Origin: Promethearchaeota archaeon
Lineage (GTDB): Archaea; Asgardarchaeota; Lokiarchaeia; Sigyniarchaeales; SOKP01
Length of the DNA stretch: 64,000 nt
Direction: 5' to 3'
Assembly (NCBI GenBank): GCA_030603385.1
Contig: JAUVXW010000006.1
Coordinates: 85,220 to 149,219 of the forward strand
In this document: piece by piece, positions 47,201 through 55,181 of the stretch
How the letters are laid out: each line of letters opens with the position of its first letter
How positions within the stretch are numbered: the first letter of the stretch is position 1
Position numbers and translations under genes: made by a program
The notes under the pieces: generated by a model
Seen by the model: the letters and a program-made list of their open reading frames with translations, nothing else
Databases searched by the model: none
Told to the model about the DNA's origin: nothing

Positions 47201-48135
47201 AAGCTCGCCAGTTCAGCGATGAAGAAAGACGAATTGTAATAGAAAGTATGGTTAGAAAAAAGTATGAATTAGTCTATAGAGATTTATTTAAAGAACATCC
47301 TAAAGTTCAAAAGCGAGAATGTAGAGTTGGTATTGCTCAAATAGGAGTATCTGAGGCGGGAAATATCATGAATGAACAATTTGAAACGAATTCTTCTGGT
47401 CTTCTAAATATTAGAGAAAGTGAAGTCGAAAAAATAAGATTAAATGTTAAAAAAATGGTTGAAAAAGCTAATACTGAGAAAGTTAACATCTTACTCTTTC
47501 CTGAAATGTCTGTCGACCTCAATTATGGTGATTTATTTGAAGATGTAGCTGATTTAGCCAAATTATATGGGATGTACATAATACCGGGCTCCTTTCATGA
47601 CCAAGAAACAAAACGAAATATTAGCATGGTTTTTGGACCAGAAGGAATTCTCTGGGAACAGGAAAAACATATCCCCGCAATCATTAGTACTGGAGAAGGA
47701 AATCGTTTTAAAGAAGGAATAGAAGTTAGCAATCTACCAAGGAAAACAATCATTTGCAATACTGAATATGGTAGAATCGCTATTGTTATTTGTCGAGACT
47801 TTCTTGACATGGATTTAAGAGTAGAAATGAAAAATTTTGAACCCCCAATTGACATAATCCTTAATCCCGCTTTTACACCAGTTACAGCGGATTTTAAAGC
47901 GGCCCATTTCGATGCTCGTAGATCGATTTATGCCTATTCATTTTTTGCTAATATTGGGGAGTTTGGAGAATCTCTGATCTACACACCAGAAAAAGACCGG
48001 ACTGAGCGAATTATACCAGCAAAAAAAGAGGACCTTATTTTTAAAGATATCGATTTATTCAAGCTACGTTCTGAGCGTAAAAAATGGGAAAAAGAACAGA
48101 GCAAAGAACGATTATTTATTCAAAGCACTAGATAA
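44299..48135 (+). CDS. giant TPR-repeat protein fused to a C-terminal nitrilase domain
   Basis: About 1000 N-terminal residues are helical TPR-like repeats (for example IEAAKLYDKAVNFYLDK, AIKAYKEANKLFRQLG, AMEYYKKAYDIL), a scaffold for protein partners. Residues 1005-1278 form a carbon-nitrogen hydrolase (nitrilase) domain with the triad intact: Glu1069 in LLFPEMS, Lys1123 in WEQEKHIP and Cys1165 in IVICRDF. Such domains cleave amides or nitriles. No signal or membrane segment is present. The TPR-nitrilase join is uncommon. The gene stands alone but is followed by HEPN-MNT and redox genes on the same strand; a sensing/effector role is inferred, not shown. Confidence 0.85.
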   Translation: MTLEESEESLLKRAREEERKFNWIEAAKLYDKAVNFYLDKNLVDKAADNYKNLGYTHARAADTVETAEEYLKQIKCAIKAYKEANKLFRQLGNKSVELECEAEISSLNGFLATSDTEAQRVYHQTYKLFYESSKIYSMEDDQESVARTLTGAANAIYLLTCCDIDRGEQKQLGQQGREFAKKAWKISRKIGNIQIFSESFKSEMMISFIELSITNFKENEYWREYAENYLLKCEKGMEFVNNCDDKYALGLVFAVVGCLYCFFGYQFVQNEKKQEEYLDKGIGLLEKALFFTRKTKNKLNIIGCLFYIDYFALFSGRVNYLQKRILNDINDCIEFGKIFISSYHPFRTMANVLPALYYTNSSQRSFFTTAQRKTYAEKGIKHAIEAMNGPRPSPMITAWLYQGLILAYSQLTILAESKLEQEKNAQIMLQYAKQAEEFGLKYEGGFPQAGGYTSLYKAYKTLADIAKNKEDRITQLTNAIDAQKKSIEYAILSRSGALTEQMRLGLLYEELGITSRDNAILNQAREILLHTIKESADRRYYSYEAASYQYIARIEDRLGNFIHSAESYKKAQEAYSKSLKMIKYKLLKNRINEKFNYIKAWNFIELAKSFHIREDHIQAMEYYKKAYDILTELPSYSYEASYYSGWVSLEESEQLSKQEKHEEAIESFQKTGKIFEKAIKILEKSHKRSREKFVKERINKFEKIAQVRVNHCTARVNLEEARILGKQGEHIAAAEKFAIASSQFRDICILFKIKREREELEAVYYLCRAWENMELAEKYEDPYRFSEAATLFTKASDLYTDTKLKLLTSGNSAFCQALEYGCKFDESIEMKIKTDLYPKVKLMLSKAATSYEKGGFESGADWAQATSIYFDAAWHLIQADQASDLQEKGKLLGIGARYLKSAVELFGKTGYSDKEKEVQDRLSRVEKEESILFSALNTIQEPSISHSTMGVVAPSCPLESSQSPRLSEARQFSDEERRIVIESMVRKKYELVYRDLFKEHPKVQKRECRVGIAQIGVSEAGNIMNEQFETNSSGLLNIRESEVEKIRLNVKKMVEKANTEKVNILLFPEMSVDLNYGDLFEDVADLAKLYGMYIIPGSFHDQETKRNISMVFGPEGILWEQEKHIPAIISTGEGNRFKEGIEVSNLPRKTIICNTEYGRIAIVICRDFLDMDLRVEMKNFEPPIDIILNPAFTPVTADFKAAHFDARRSIYAYSFFANIGEFGESLIYTPEKDRTERIIPAKKEDLIFKDIDLFKLRSERKKWEKEQSKERLFIQSTR

Positions 48136-48280
48136 CTTTTTATATCAACATGAGTAGACTCGAATCCTACTTATTTATATTTAATAATAAGCATATGATT
48201 CATAATTTTAGAAGTAAATAATATTATGTACCAGTTCTTTAATATTTATTAAATCAGTTAAAATTTTCTCAAATTGTAAA

Positions 48281-48688
48281 ATGGCTCCAGAAGACTATAA
48301 GAATTGGTTAAATGAAGCTGAATGGGATTTAGAAACTGCTGAAATTCTAAAGGAGAAAGAGAGGTATAATTCATCAGCATTCTATGCCCAGCAAGCAGTT
48401 GAGAAACTATTAAAGGCGGTGCTAATGTTCAAAAACGAAGCTCCATGGGGGCATTCAGCAAGAGAATTGTTGATAAGATTAAATCAAATTACAGAAATTG
48501 ATCTTTCAAATCTTATACATAATGCTATAGAACTGGATCATCATTATATTCCTTCAAGATATCCAAACGCTCACCCAAATTCAGCACCTCATGAAGTTTA
48601 TGACAATATTATAGCTGAAAACGCGATTAATAATGCAAAATTGATATTTCAAAAAGTTAAAAATATTTTAAAAATAAAAAGTAAATGA
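48281..48688 (+). CDS. HEPN-domain protein (toxin-type partner of MNT)
   Basis: A 135-residue all-helical HEPN protein (SAFYAQQAVEKLLKAVL, then HHYIPSRYPNAHP). The RxxxxH motif of ribonuclease-type HEPN domains is present as Arg93-His98. It overlaps the following nucleotidyltransferase gene by four bases (ATGA), the usual order of HEPN-MNT toxin-antitoxin modules. In the well-studied HepT the motif continues to a Tyr that is AMPylated; here the position reads Asn, so that regulation may differ. Confidence 0.9.
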   Translation: MAPEDYKNWLNEAEWDLETAEILKEKERYNSSAFYAQQAVEKLLKAVLMFKNEAPWGHSARELLIRLNQITEIDLSNLIHNAIELDHHYIPSRYPNAHPNSAPHEVYDNIIAENAINNAKLIFQKVKNILKIKSK

Positions 48689-49092
48689 GTATGAAAAAAG
48701 AAATTGAAAAAGAACTGGAGCATTTTATTTCTAAAATTGAGAACTATTATAACATAAATTGTGTGATATTATTTGGATCTCAAGCTCGTGGTGATTATTT
48801 ACCATATAGTGATATTGATCTAATTATTATCGCTGATTTTAAAGATGAGTTTTTTAAGAGATCCTTAAAACTTATGCTTTTAAACGAAAGTAGATATAAT
48901 TTTGAACTCTTTTGTTATACTGGAGAAGAATTCGAAATGATGTTTGTAAAGGGTAATGCTCTAATTTATGATGCCATATATGAAGGAAAACCTTTAACAG
49001 GTTCCCATTTTTTTAATAAATATAAAAAAAGAATGAATCAAATGATTCAAAAAGGATTAAGTCGATCAAACTGTTCATGGGTATTAATTTAG
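48685..49092 (+). CDS. MNT-type minimal nucleotidyltransferase (antitoxin)
   Basis: A 135-residue pol-beta-type nucleotidyltransferase with the complete GSx10DxD motif (GSQARGDYLPYSDID, Gly31 to Asp45). MntA antitoxins neutralise HEPN RNases by transferring AMP to them. It overlaps the HEPN gene by four bases, and the thioredoxin-reductase-like gene starts 14 bases after it, with AGGAGG upstream, so all may be one transcript. The final residues (SRSNCSWVLI) look non-conserved. Confidence 0.9.
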   Translation: MSMKKEIEKELEHFISKIENYYNINCVILFGSQARGDYLPYSDIDLIIIADFKDEFFKRSLKLMLLNESRYNFELFCYTGEEFEMMFVKGNALIYDAIYEGKPLTGSHFFNKYKKRMNQMIQKGLSRSNCSWVLI

Positions 49093-49106
49093 GAGGCGTT
49101 AATTAA

Positions 49107-50051
49107 ATGGACGAATTGAAATGTGAAGTTCTAATCATCGGTGCTGGTCCCGCTGGATTGAGCGCTGGAGTTTATTGTGCTCGAGCAAATAGAGATGTAA
49201 TTATTCTTGATGGAAAAGAATTATCAGCATTGGCACAGACAAAAGAAATACAAAACTGGCCTGGAGAAATAGATATCAAGGGTAAGGAATTATTAAAGAA
49301 ATTTCGAGCTCATACTGAGAGTTATTCAGAAAACATTAGAATTATTAAAGGCGACGTAATCTTACTAATGCTTGGAATGGGTGTAAATAGGACATCAACC
49401 AGAACAGCTAATATTACTTCTGATGTTGTTATTATTGCTACTGGCAGAGGTACACGAAAAGAAATAATAAAAGGCGAGGAAACATTACTTGGTTATGGTG
49501 TGTCTTATGGCGTATTAAGTGAGGGTCCATTATATAAAGATAAAGTTGTATATTTGTATGGTACAGACGATGAAATGTTAGAAGATGCTTTAGCATTACA
49601 GCAAATGGGTTGTATCGTACGTATAATCACAAAAGTTGGAATTGAAAAATTACCTGAAAAGATATATGACGTAAAAGAAGTTGGAATTGAAGTTTTTGAA
49701 AATATGGAAGTAGTTGAAGCAGTTCCAGATTCGGAAGGAGCGATTCAAAAAATTATATGTAAGTCTACTAGGCCTGAATCAGAAGAGATTGAAGAAATAA
49801 AGGAATTTGAATTAAGTTGTTTATTTATTTTATCTCATATATCGTCTAATTCAATTTTCAAAAAAGCGGGAGTAGAATTAGATAATAAGGGAAATATTAA
49901 AGTGAATGAAGAACAAAAAACAACCCTTAAAGGAGTTTATGCTGCTGGGGATTGTACAGGGGGAGTTTTTCAAGTAGTTTTTGCTACAGCAGAAGGTGCA
50001 CGAGCGGGAATAAATGCATGTAAATATCTTCGGCAATTACAGAAGGAATAA
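49107..50051 (+). CDS. thioredoxin reductase-like flavoprotein lacking the redox CxxC
   Basis: The FAD motif GAGPAGLSAGVYCARA, an NAD-binding half and the C-terminal FAD motif GVYAAGDCTGGVFQVVFATAEGA are those of a TrxB-type two-domain flavoprotein, 314 residues. Where TrxB has SYCATCDGP, this protein reads SYGVLSEGP, so both redox cysteines are missing, and the NAD glycine motif (YLYGTDDEM) is degraded. It probably cannot reduce thioredoxin and may use the flavin otherwise, or partner with the true enzyme encoded next. A strong AGGAGG precedes the ATG. Confidence 0.88.
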   Translation: MDELKCEVLIIGAGPAGLSAGVYCARANRDVIILDGKELSALAQTKEIQNWPGEIDIKGKELLKKFRAHTESYSENIRIIKGDVILLMLGMGVNRTSTRTANITSDVVIIATGRGTRKEIIKGEETLLGYGVSYGVLSEGPLYKDKVVYLYGTDDEMLEDALALQQMGCIVRIITKVGIEKLPEKIYDVKEVGIEVFENMEVVEAVPDSEGAIQKIICKSTRPESEEIEEIKEFELSCLFILSHISSNSIFKKAGVELDNKGNIKVNEEQKTTLKGVYAAGDCTGGVFQVVFATAEGARAGINACKYLRQLQKE

Positions 50052-50147
50052 ATCAACTAAAAACAATATTGAAAAAAAAAATTAAACATTTATTAAGATT
50101 TATTATGTGTATATTTGAAAAAAGCCACAAAATAAAGGAGACTAAAA

Positions 50148-51092
50148 TTGTCTGATAAAGATGGATTTGAATTAGTAATTATTGGTGGTGGACCTGCAGG
50201 ATTAACAGCTGCAATTTATGGCGGAAGAATGGGTTTAAAAACTGCTCTCTATGAGGGTAAAGGTTTTGGAGGTTTAGCTGGGACAGCTCCCAAGATTGAA
50301 AATTATCCAGGATTTACTAGTATCAATGGTCTTGAATTAACAGAAAAAATGAGAGAGCAAGCTGAAAATTGGGGAGCTACTTTTTTTTATAATGAAGTCT
50401 CAGCAATCAATCCAAAGGAAATGAGTATAACTACTTATGAAGGAGACACAAAAACCAAAGCGATTATAATTGCGACTGGTTCAAAACATCTAACACTTGG
50501 ATTGCCTAATGAGTTTGAATTAGTAGGTAATGGAATATCTTACTGTGCTACATGTGATGGCCCTTTATTTCGGGATCAAGAAGTTGCCACGGTTGGTGGT
50601 GGTAATGCCGCGGGTCTAGAAGTAATTTATCTTTCAGGTGTAGCAAGAAAAGTTTATCTTATTCATAGACGTCACTGTATGCGAGCAGAAACATGTATTG
50701 CTAATGAAGTTGAATCATTAGATAATGTTATACCAATGTATAATTGCACTATTGAAGAAGCAATAACAAAGAATAACAAATTGGGAGCATTAAAAATCAA
50801 AAACCTTGAGACTGGCGAAATTTCTAATATAAGTGTAAATGCTCTCTTCATTGCAATAGGAGTTGAGCCACAGAGTGATTTAGCGGAAAAGGTAGGGATA
50901 GAACTTGATGAGGATAATTTTATTAAAGTCAATAAAAACCAAGAAACTAACTTTTCTGGTATATATGCAGCAGGAGATGTAACAGGTGGAATACGACAGG
51001 TAACAACAGCAGTTGGGGAAGCAACAACAGCAGCAATGAATGCATACCTTTATATTAAAAAAGGATGGTATGGAGAGGGAGTGACAAAATAA
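50148..51092 (+). CDS. trxB: thioredoxin reductase
   Basis: A 314-residue TrxB: FAD motif IIGGGPAGLTAAIYGGR, the redox-active CATC (Cys133, Cys136), NAD motif TVGGGNAAGLE and C-terminal IYAAGDVTGGIRQ. It reduces thioredoxin or glutaredoxin-like proteins with NAD(P)H. The start is a TTG with AAAGGAG seven bases upstream. It follows a paralogue of the same length that lacks the CxxC, an obvious duplication or long-kept pair. Confidence 0.95.
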   Translation: MSDKDGFELVIIGGGPAGLTAAIYGGRMGLKTALYEGKGFGGLAGTAPKIENYPGFTSINGLELTEKMREQAENWGATFFYNEVSAINPKEMSITTYEGDTKTKAIIIATGSKHLTLGLPNEFELVGNGISYCATCDGPLFRDQEVATVGGGNAAGLEVIYLSGVARKVYLIHRRHCMRAETCIANEVESLDNVIPMYNCTIEEAITKNNKLGALKIKNLETGEISNISVNALFIAIGVEPQSDLAEKVGIELDEDNFIKVNKNQETNFSGIYAAGDVTGGIRQVTTAVGEATTAAMNAYLYIKKGWYGEGVTK

Positions 51093-51141
51093 ATATAATA
51101 AATCCCTCTTTGAAAGATATCATTGTATTGTATGTTACTTA

Positions 51142-51167
51142 GATATTACATTCTATTATGTAATATC
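51142..51167. repeat. perfect 10-bp inverted repeat with 6-bp spacer, dif-like, before xerA
   Basis: gatattacat and atgtaatatc are exact reverse complements spaced by tctatt, giving the arm-6-arm layout of Xer recombination sites (11-6-11, with one mismatch at the outer pair here). It ends 20 bases before the start of the XerA-like gene at 51188. It could instead be an operator of that gene or contribute to its promoter. Confidence 0.6.
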
Positions 51168-51187
51168 ACGATCATATTGTATTCATT

Positions 51188-52111
51188 ATGGTAGTGTGTA
51201 AGTTCTCGGATTTTATTGACGATTTTTTGATCTCAAAAGAGGTCGAAGAAGGATGTGCTCCATCGACAATTAAAGCGTACAATTATGATCTTGATAAACT
51301 TATCAACTTAGTTGGAGATATCGATATGAATTCTCCAATGATCAGGCAACAAATACGGTTATTTTTAAAAAAAATTAAAGATCTCGGGTATACAAAAAAA
51401 GGAATAGGGAGAAAAATAGCTTCATTACGATCTTACTTCAAATTTTTAACTTTAAATGAATTTATAGATAAAAATCCTATGAGTACAATTAGGTCTCCAA
51501 AGATAAAATTAGAGGAGAGTTTACCTAAATTTCTTAATATTTCCGATGTTGAGGTTATCTTTAAAAAATTAAAAGATCGAATATTGTTTAATTCAAGAAA
51601 GAGTCAACGCTATTACTTAATCGTTAGACTACTGTATTCTACTATGGCTCGAGTAAGTGAATTATGCAACATCAGAATAAGAGATATTGATTTTGAAAAG
51701 GGATATATACGCCTACGCGGTAAAGGTAATAAGGAAAGAATTGTTCCTGTGGACCAAAAGACACTAGAAATTTTTAAGGAATCTTTAAATAACCGAATAT
51801 CCTATGATTCTGAAGAATATTTATTAGTGAATACAAGAAATCAGAGATTAAGCCCTCGAGTCGTTCAGACAGATATTAAATATATAAAGGAAAGATGTGG
51901 GTTTCCAGATTCGAAAATTATTACGCCTCATGTGTTTAGACATACCGGAGCTACCCATCTTAGACGTTCAGGAATGGATATAAGCGAGTTACAAGACATT
52001 TTGGGTCATTCGAGCCCTAATACTACGCGAATATATGCTAAAAACGATATTACTAAATTAAAGCAATCATATAGTATGATGCATCCATTGAATAATTCTG
52101 ACAAATTTTAG
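51188..52111 (+). CDS. xerA: XerA-like tyrosine recombinase
   Basis: A 307-residue integrase with an N-terminal SAM-like core-binding domain and the catalytic set Arg155 (ARVSEL), Lys179 or Lys182, His248-x-x-Arg251 (HVFRHTG), His274 (LGHSS) and Tyr283 (TRIYAKND). In archaea XerA resolves chromosome dimers at dif. Other tyrosine integrases of mobile elements look alike, but no attachment site or element genes adjoin; a dif-like palindrome stands just upstream and an initiator gene follows, favouring the housekeeping role. Confidence 0.88.
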   Translation: MVVCKFSDFIDDFLISKEVEEGCAPSTIKAYNYDLDKLINLVGDIDMNSPMIRQQIRLFLKKIKDLGYTKKGIGRKIASLRSYFKFLTLNEFIDKNPMSTIRSPKIKLEESLPKFLNISDVEVIFKKLKDRILFNSRKSQRYYLIVRLLYSTMARVSELCNIRIRDIDFEKGYIRLRGKGNKERIVPVDQKTLEIFKESLNNRISYDSEEYLLVNTRNQRLSPRVVQTDIKYIKERCGFPDSKIITPHVFRHTGATHLRRSGMDISELQDILGHSSPNTTRIYAKNDITKLKQSYSMMHPLNNSDKF

Positions 52112-52241
52112 AGGATAATATTTATTTTTTTAGAATTAATTTTATAAAAGAAAGAAAATAAGTTCATAAGAATAAGAAACTTTATACTTAATTTGTACCA
52201 TTATTACTTATACATTACTAATTAAACCTTTTCGATCTATT

Positions 52242-53438
52242 ATGGACGAGGATGCATTTAGGAAACAATTCATGAAAAAAACAGTTTTTAAACTATTGGG
52301 CTCTCTCGATAAAAGTTGGGTTCCAGACAAATTATATTGTCGAGATGATGCGCTGAGTACACTAATAGTCAATTTTAGGAGAATTTTAGAGGAAGAAGAA
52401 CAACCTTCAATTAATTGTCTTATCTTGGGTAAGGGAGGAGTCGGAAAAACTTGTACTGCTCGTTATTTTGGCAAAAATTTTAGAACAGTTGCCATAGAAA
52501 AGGATGTAAAGCTTTTTATTGAATATTTTGATTGTATTAATTTCCGCTCCAAGAGTAAGATTATCAGAGAGCTCCTCGCCAAATATACCCATGGGAGTGG
52601 TAGAGGCTATAGTGACGACGAAGGCTTAAAGCTAATCCTTAGCAAATTAATTCGAGATAATGGTTATATGTTATTAATTATTGATGAAGTTCATCTCTTG
52701 AAACCAGATGAAGTTTTAGCTTTATTAAATATTGCTGAAACATTTGGTCATCAAAATGCGAAACTTTCGATTTTACTTATCTGTAGAGGTACAGATTGGA
52801 TGCGGATCGAAAATGAAAGAGTTTTAAGCCGACTTAATGAGAAAATTCCCCTTGAACCTTATGATTTCGAAGAAGCAATGCAAATATTAACATATAGAAG
52901 TGAAATTGCTTTAAGAGAATACGTAATAGATGAGGAACTTCTAACAATGGTCGCTCAGATTGTAGTTGAAAATCAAAATATGAGACATGGGATCGAAATT
53001 ATCAGAAAAAGTGGGCTTTATTGTGATAAAGAAAGTTTAGATCAAATTAATGCTGATATCATCAGAGAAGCTTCTGATGATGTTTATCCAACATTTAGAG
53101 CGGAAATTATTGACAGTTTAAAAGATCAAGAACTCTTAGCATTGTATGGGATTGTAAGAACGTTGATAAATAATGGCACTCCATTTGCATTGGTGGATGA
53201 TGCATATGAGGAATATCAATCTATCTGTGAAGGTTATTCAGTAGAACCTCATGTAAAAATGAGTTTTAGAAAATATGTTCGCCAACTGAACCAACTGAAA
53301 ATAATCGCTTCCAAAACTGTAAGAATAGAAGATGCTACACGTGGTAGGCATTTAGAAATAACGTTGTTAGATATTCCTACAGTAAAACTAGCTGAATTAT
53401 TAGAAGATATTTTTGAAAGGAAGTTTGCTAGTTCATAG
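52242..53438 (+). CDS. Orc1/Cdc6-family AAA+ initiator protein
   Basis: The 398-residue protein has Walker A LGKGGVGKT (62-70), Walker B LLIIDEVHLL, a sensor-1 strand (ILLICRGTD), a likely arginine finger in SRLNEK and a C-terminal winged helix region (about 300-398). This is the Orc1/Cdc6 plan of archaeal origin-binding proteins. The match is divergent, so it may be a secondary initiator. Archaeal origins often lie beside these genes; no clear ORB repeat was seen in the flanking 130 bases on either side. It follows xerA. Confidence 0.82.
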   Translation: MDEDAFRKQFMKKTVFKLLGSLDKSWVPDKLYCRDDALSTLIVNFRRILEEEEQPSINCLILGKGGVGKTCTARYFGKNFRTVAIEKDVKLFIEYFDCINFRSKSKIIRELLAKYTHGSGRGYSDDEGLKLILSKLIRDNGYMLLIIDEVHLLKPDEVLALLNIAETFGHQNAKLSILLICRGTDWMRIENERVLSRLNEKIPLEPYDFEEAMQILTYRSEIALREYVIDEELLTMVAQIVVENQNMRHGIEIIRKSGLYCDKESLDQINADIIREASDDVYPTFRAEIIDSLKDQELLALYGIVRTLINNGTPFALVDDAYEEYQSICEGYSVEPHVKMSFRKYVRQLNQLKIIASKTVRIEDATRGRHLEITLLDIPTVKLAELLEDIFERKFASS

Positions 53439-53539
53439 AAACTTAGTTTTTGATAAAAATAAGGTAATTATCGAGATTTTTTAACCTTAATATATTTCTC
53501 TTATAATTAGGAAATTGTTAATTGTATATATCCTATCTC

Positions 53540-53773
53540 TTAATAATCTCTTTCTTTAGACTCCTTGGAGGCAGAAAACCAGTCCAACCATTCTTTACGC
53601 CGGTCTTTTTTGCGTTGTGACTCATCTACATTGATGATATTTTCACTCCTTACTTTTTTCCAATCTCTGTCAAGTTCATGCCGTGTTAAGGATAAACCAC
53701 ATGATTGGCAAACCATTTGTTTAATAGCTGATTGGTATTTCATAAAACCCCCACATTCTGGACAGCGTGCCAT
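53540..53773 (-). CDS. small zinc-ribbon protein
   Basis: From the ATG at 53773 the protein begins MARCPECGGFMKYQSAIKQM and has a second knuckle CQSCG, i.e. a zinc ribbon, followed by a charged helical tail with several Arg/Lys and Trp residues (KKDRRKEWLDWF). The frame is open to an upstream start at 53824, but the ribbon directly after the ATG at 53773 fits small archaeal zinc proteins better. Function unknown. Convergent with orc1/cdc6. Confidence 0.68.
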   Translation of the reverse strand: MARCPECGGFMKYQSAIKQMVCQSCGLSLTRHELDRDWKKVRSENIINVDESQRKKDRRKEWLDWFSASKESKERDY

Positions 53774-53931
53774 AGCAAATTTTTCTTTCTTATTTTTTAT
53801 TTCATACGTGTTATTATAATACAATTATTGAAAATTAAAATAATTATGGTATAATTAATAACACCCAAATTTAATTTCAATGAACAATTTTGAGTATAAA
53901 ATTTTAGAAAAAAAGAATATAAAGTGAGTAT

Positions 53932-55140
53932 ATGAGTTCAAATAAATCTAAAGTCTATTTTGGTTCAATTCAGCATGGTAAAGTATGGCCTTTTGCCTCT
54001 TTTCCAGTAAAAGTAGATAAAATCACTGAGATATTAATGGAGCAGACACCTATAGAAGAAAAAGATAAGGTAGCAATTAAAATGCATCTTGGATTTAATG
54101 ATGGATATCAGACTATTCCTGTTTTCTTTGTTCGTCGTATTGTCGAGGCTGTAAAAAGAACTGGGGGTTATCCTTTCATTACTGACAATCCTACAGCAGT
54201 TTATAACGCAGTAAAAAGAGGGTATACCCAAGAAACATGTGGATGTCCAATCATACCTATAGCTGGAGTAAAGGATGGATATACTACACCTGTAAAAATC
54301 AACTTTAAAGGTTTTGACACACTTGATCTTGGTGGTGTGTTAAAGGATGCTGATGTTTTAATTGATTTATCTCATGCTAAGGGACATGGAGCATGTGGTT
54401 ATGGCGGTGCTATCAAAAATCTCGCACTAGGAGGTTACTCGGGACCAACTCGATGGGTAAAGATACATGGGGTATCTCATATCGATAAGTATTGGGATAG
54501 TGTAAAGGGATCTCCTGAGCATGCAAGGAAACTCGTTGAAGCATGTCCCTATGGAGCTCTTCGTTATGATGAAGAGAAAGAAAATCTTATAAGGAATTAT
54601 CATGATTGTCACCAATGTTTTACTTGTTTAGAAATAGATCAAGATATAGGGGCATTAAAGCTTCCTCGAGAAAGTTATACAGCTTTTCAGGAAATGATGG
54701 CTATTTCATCAAGTAAAGTACTCGAAACATTTGATAGTTCTAAAGTGTTCTACCTCAATTTCTTGTTAAATATTACCACATACTGTGATTGTTTAGGTAC
54801 TGCTCAACCTTCCATAGTTAATGATATTGGAATAGTAGGATCGAAAGATATTGTTGCTATCGAAACTGCAACACTCGATCTCATCAAAAAGGAGGGATTA
54901 ATTGAGAAAAACATACCTCCATTTTTAAAACATGTTAATCTTGATCCTAATGAAGATTTGCATCCTTTCACAAGACTTCATGGACCTTATAAAGATCCGT
55001 ATGAATCTGTTAGGTTTGTTGAGAAATTAGGTAAAGGAACATCTCGGTATGAATTAGTTGAAATATTATCTCCAGAAGAGACAGCTAATATGAAGACACC
55101 AGAAAAAGCATTTGAAAGAGGAGAACCAACCTTTATGTAG
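53932..55140 (+). CDS. DUF362 family protein
   Basis: The 402-residue protein has the DUF362 features MHLGFNDGYQTIPVFFVRRIV, DLSHAKGHGACGYGGAIKNLALGG and IETATLDLI. A CPYGALRY segment and a CHQCFTC segment (about 222 and 235) could hold an Fe-S cluster. DUF362 proteins are widespread in anaerobes, of unknown activity. Same strand as xerA/orc1 but separated by a convergent gene. Confidence 0.82.
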   Translation: MSSNKSKVYFGSIQHGKVWPFASFPVKVDKITEILMEQTPIEEKDKVAIKMHLGFNDGYQTIPVFFVRRIVEAVKRTGGYPFITDNPTAVYNAVKRGYTQETCGCPIIPIAGVKDGYTTPVKINFKGFDTLDLGGVLKDADVLIDLSHAKGHGACGYGGAIKNLALGGYSGPTRWVKIHGVSHIDKYWDSVKGSPEHARKLVEACPYGALRYDEEKENLIRNYHDCHQCFTCLEIDQDIGALKLPRESYTAFQEMMAISSSKVLETFDSSKVFYLNFLLNITTYCDCLGTAQPSIVNDIGIVGSKDIVAIETATLDLIKKEGLIEKNIPPFLKHVNLDPNEDLHPFTRLHGPYKDPYESVRFVEKLGKGTSRYELVEILSPEETANMKTPEKAFERGEPTFM

Positions 55141-55181
55141 GTGTAAAAATCAAATAATAAAAACTCTTTTTTTTCAATTTT

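Noticed and set aside
48150..48175. tRNA T-arm-like gactcgaatcctac
   Set aside because: No acceptor stem, D-arm or anticodon arm can be drawn around it.
51188..52111. Recombinase as part of an integrated mobile element
   Set aside because: No attachment-site pair, tRNA gene or element genes nearby; neighbours are housekeeping-like.
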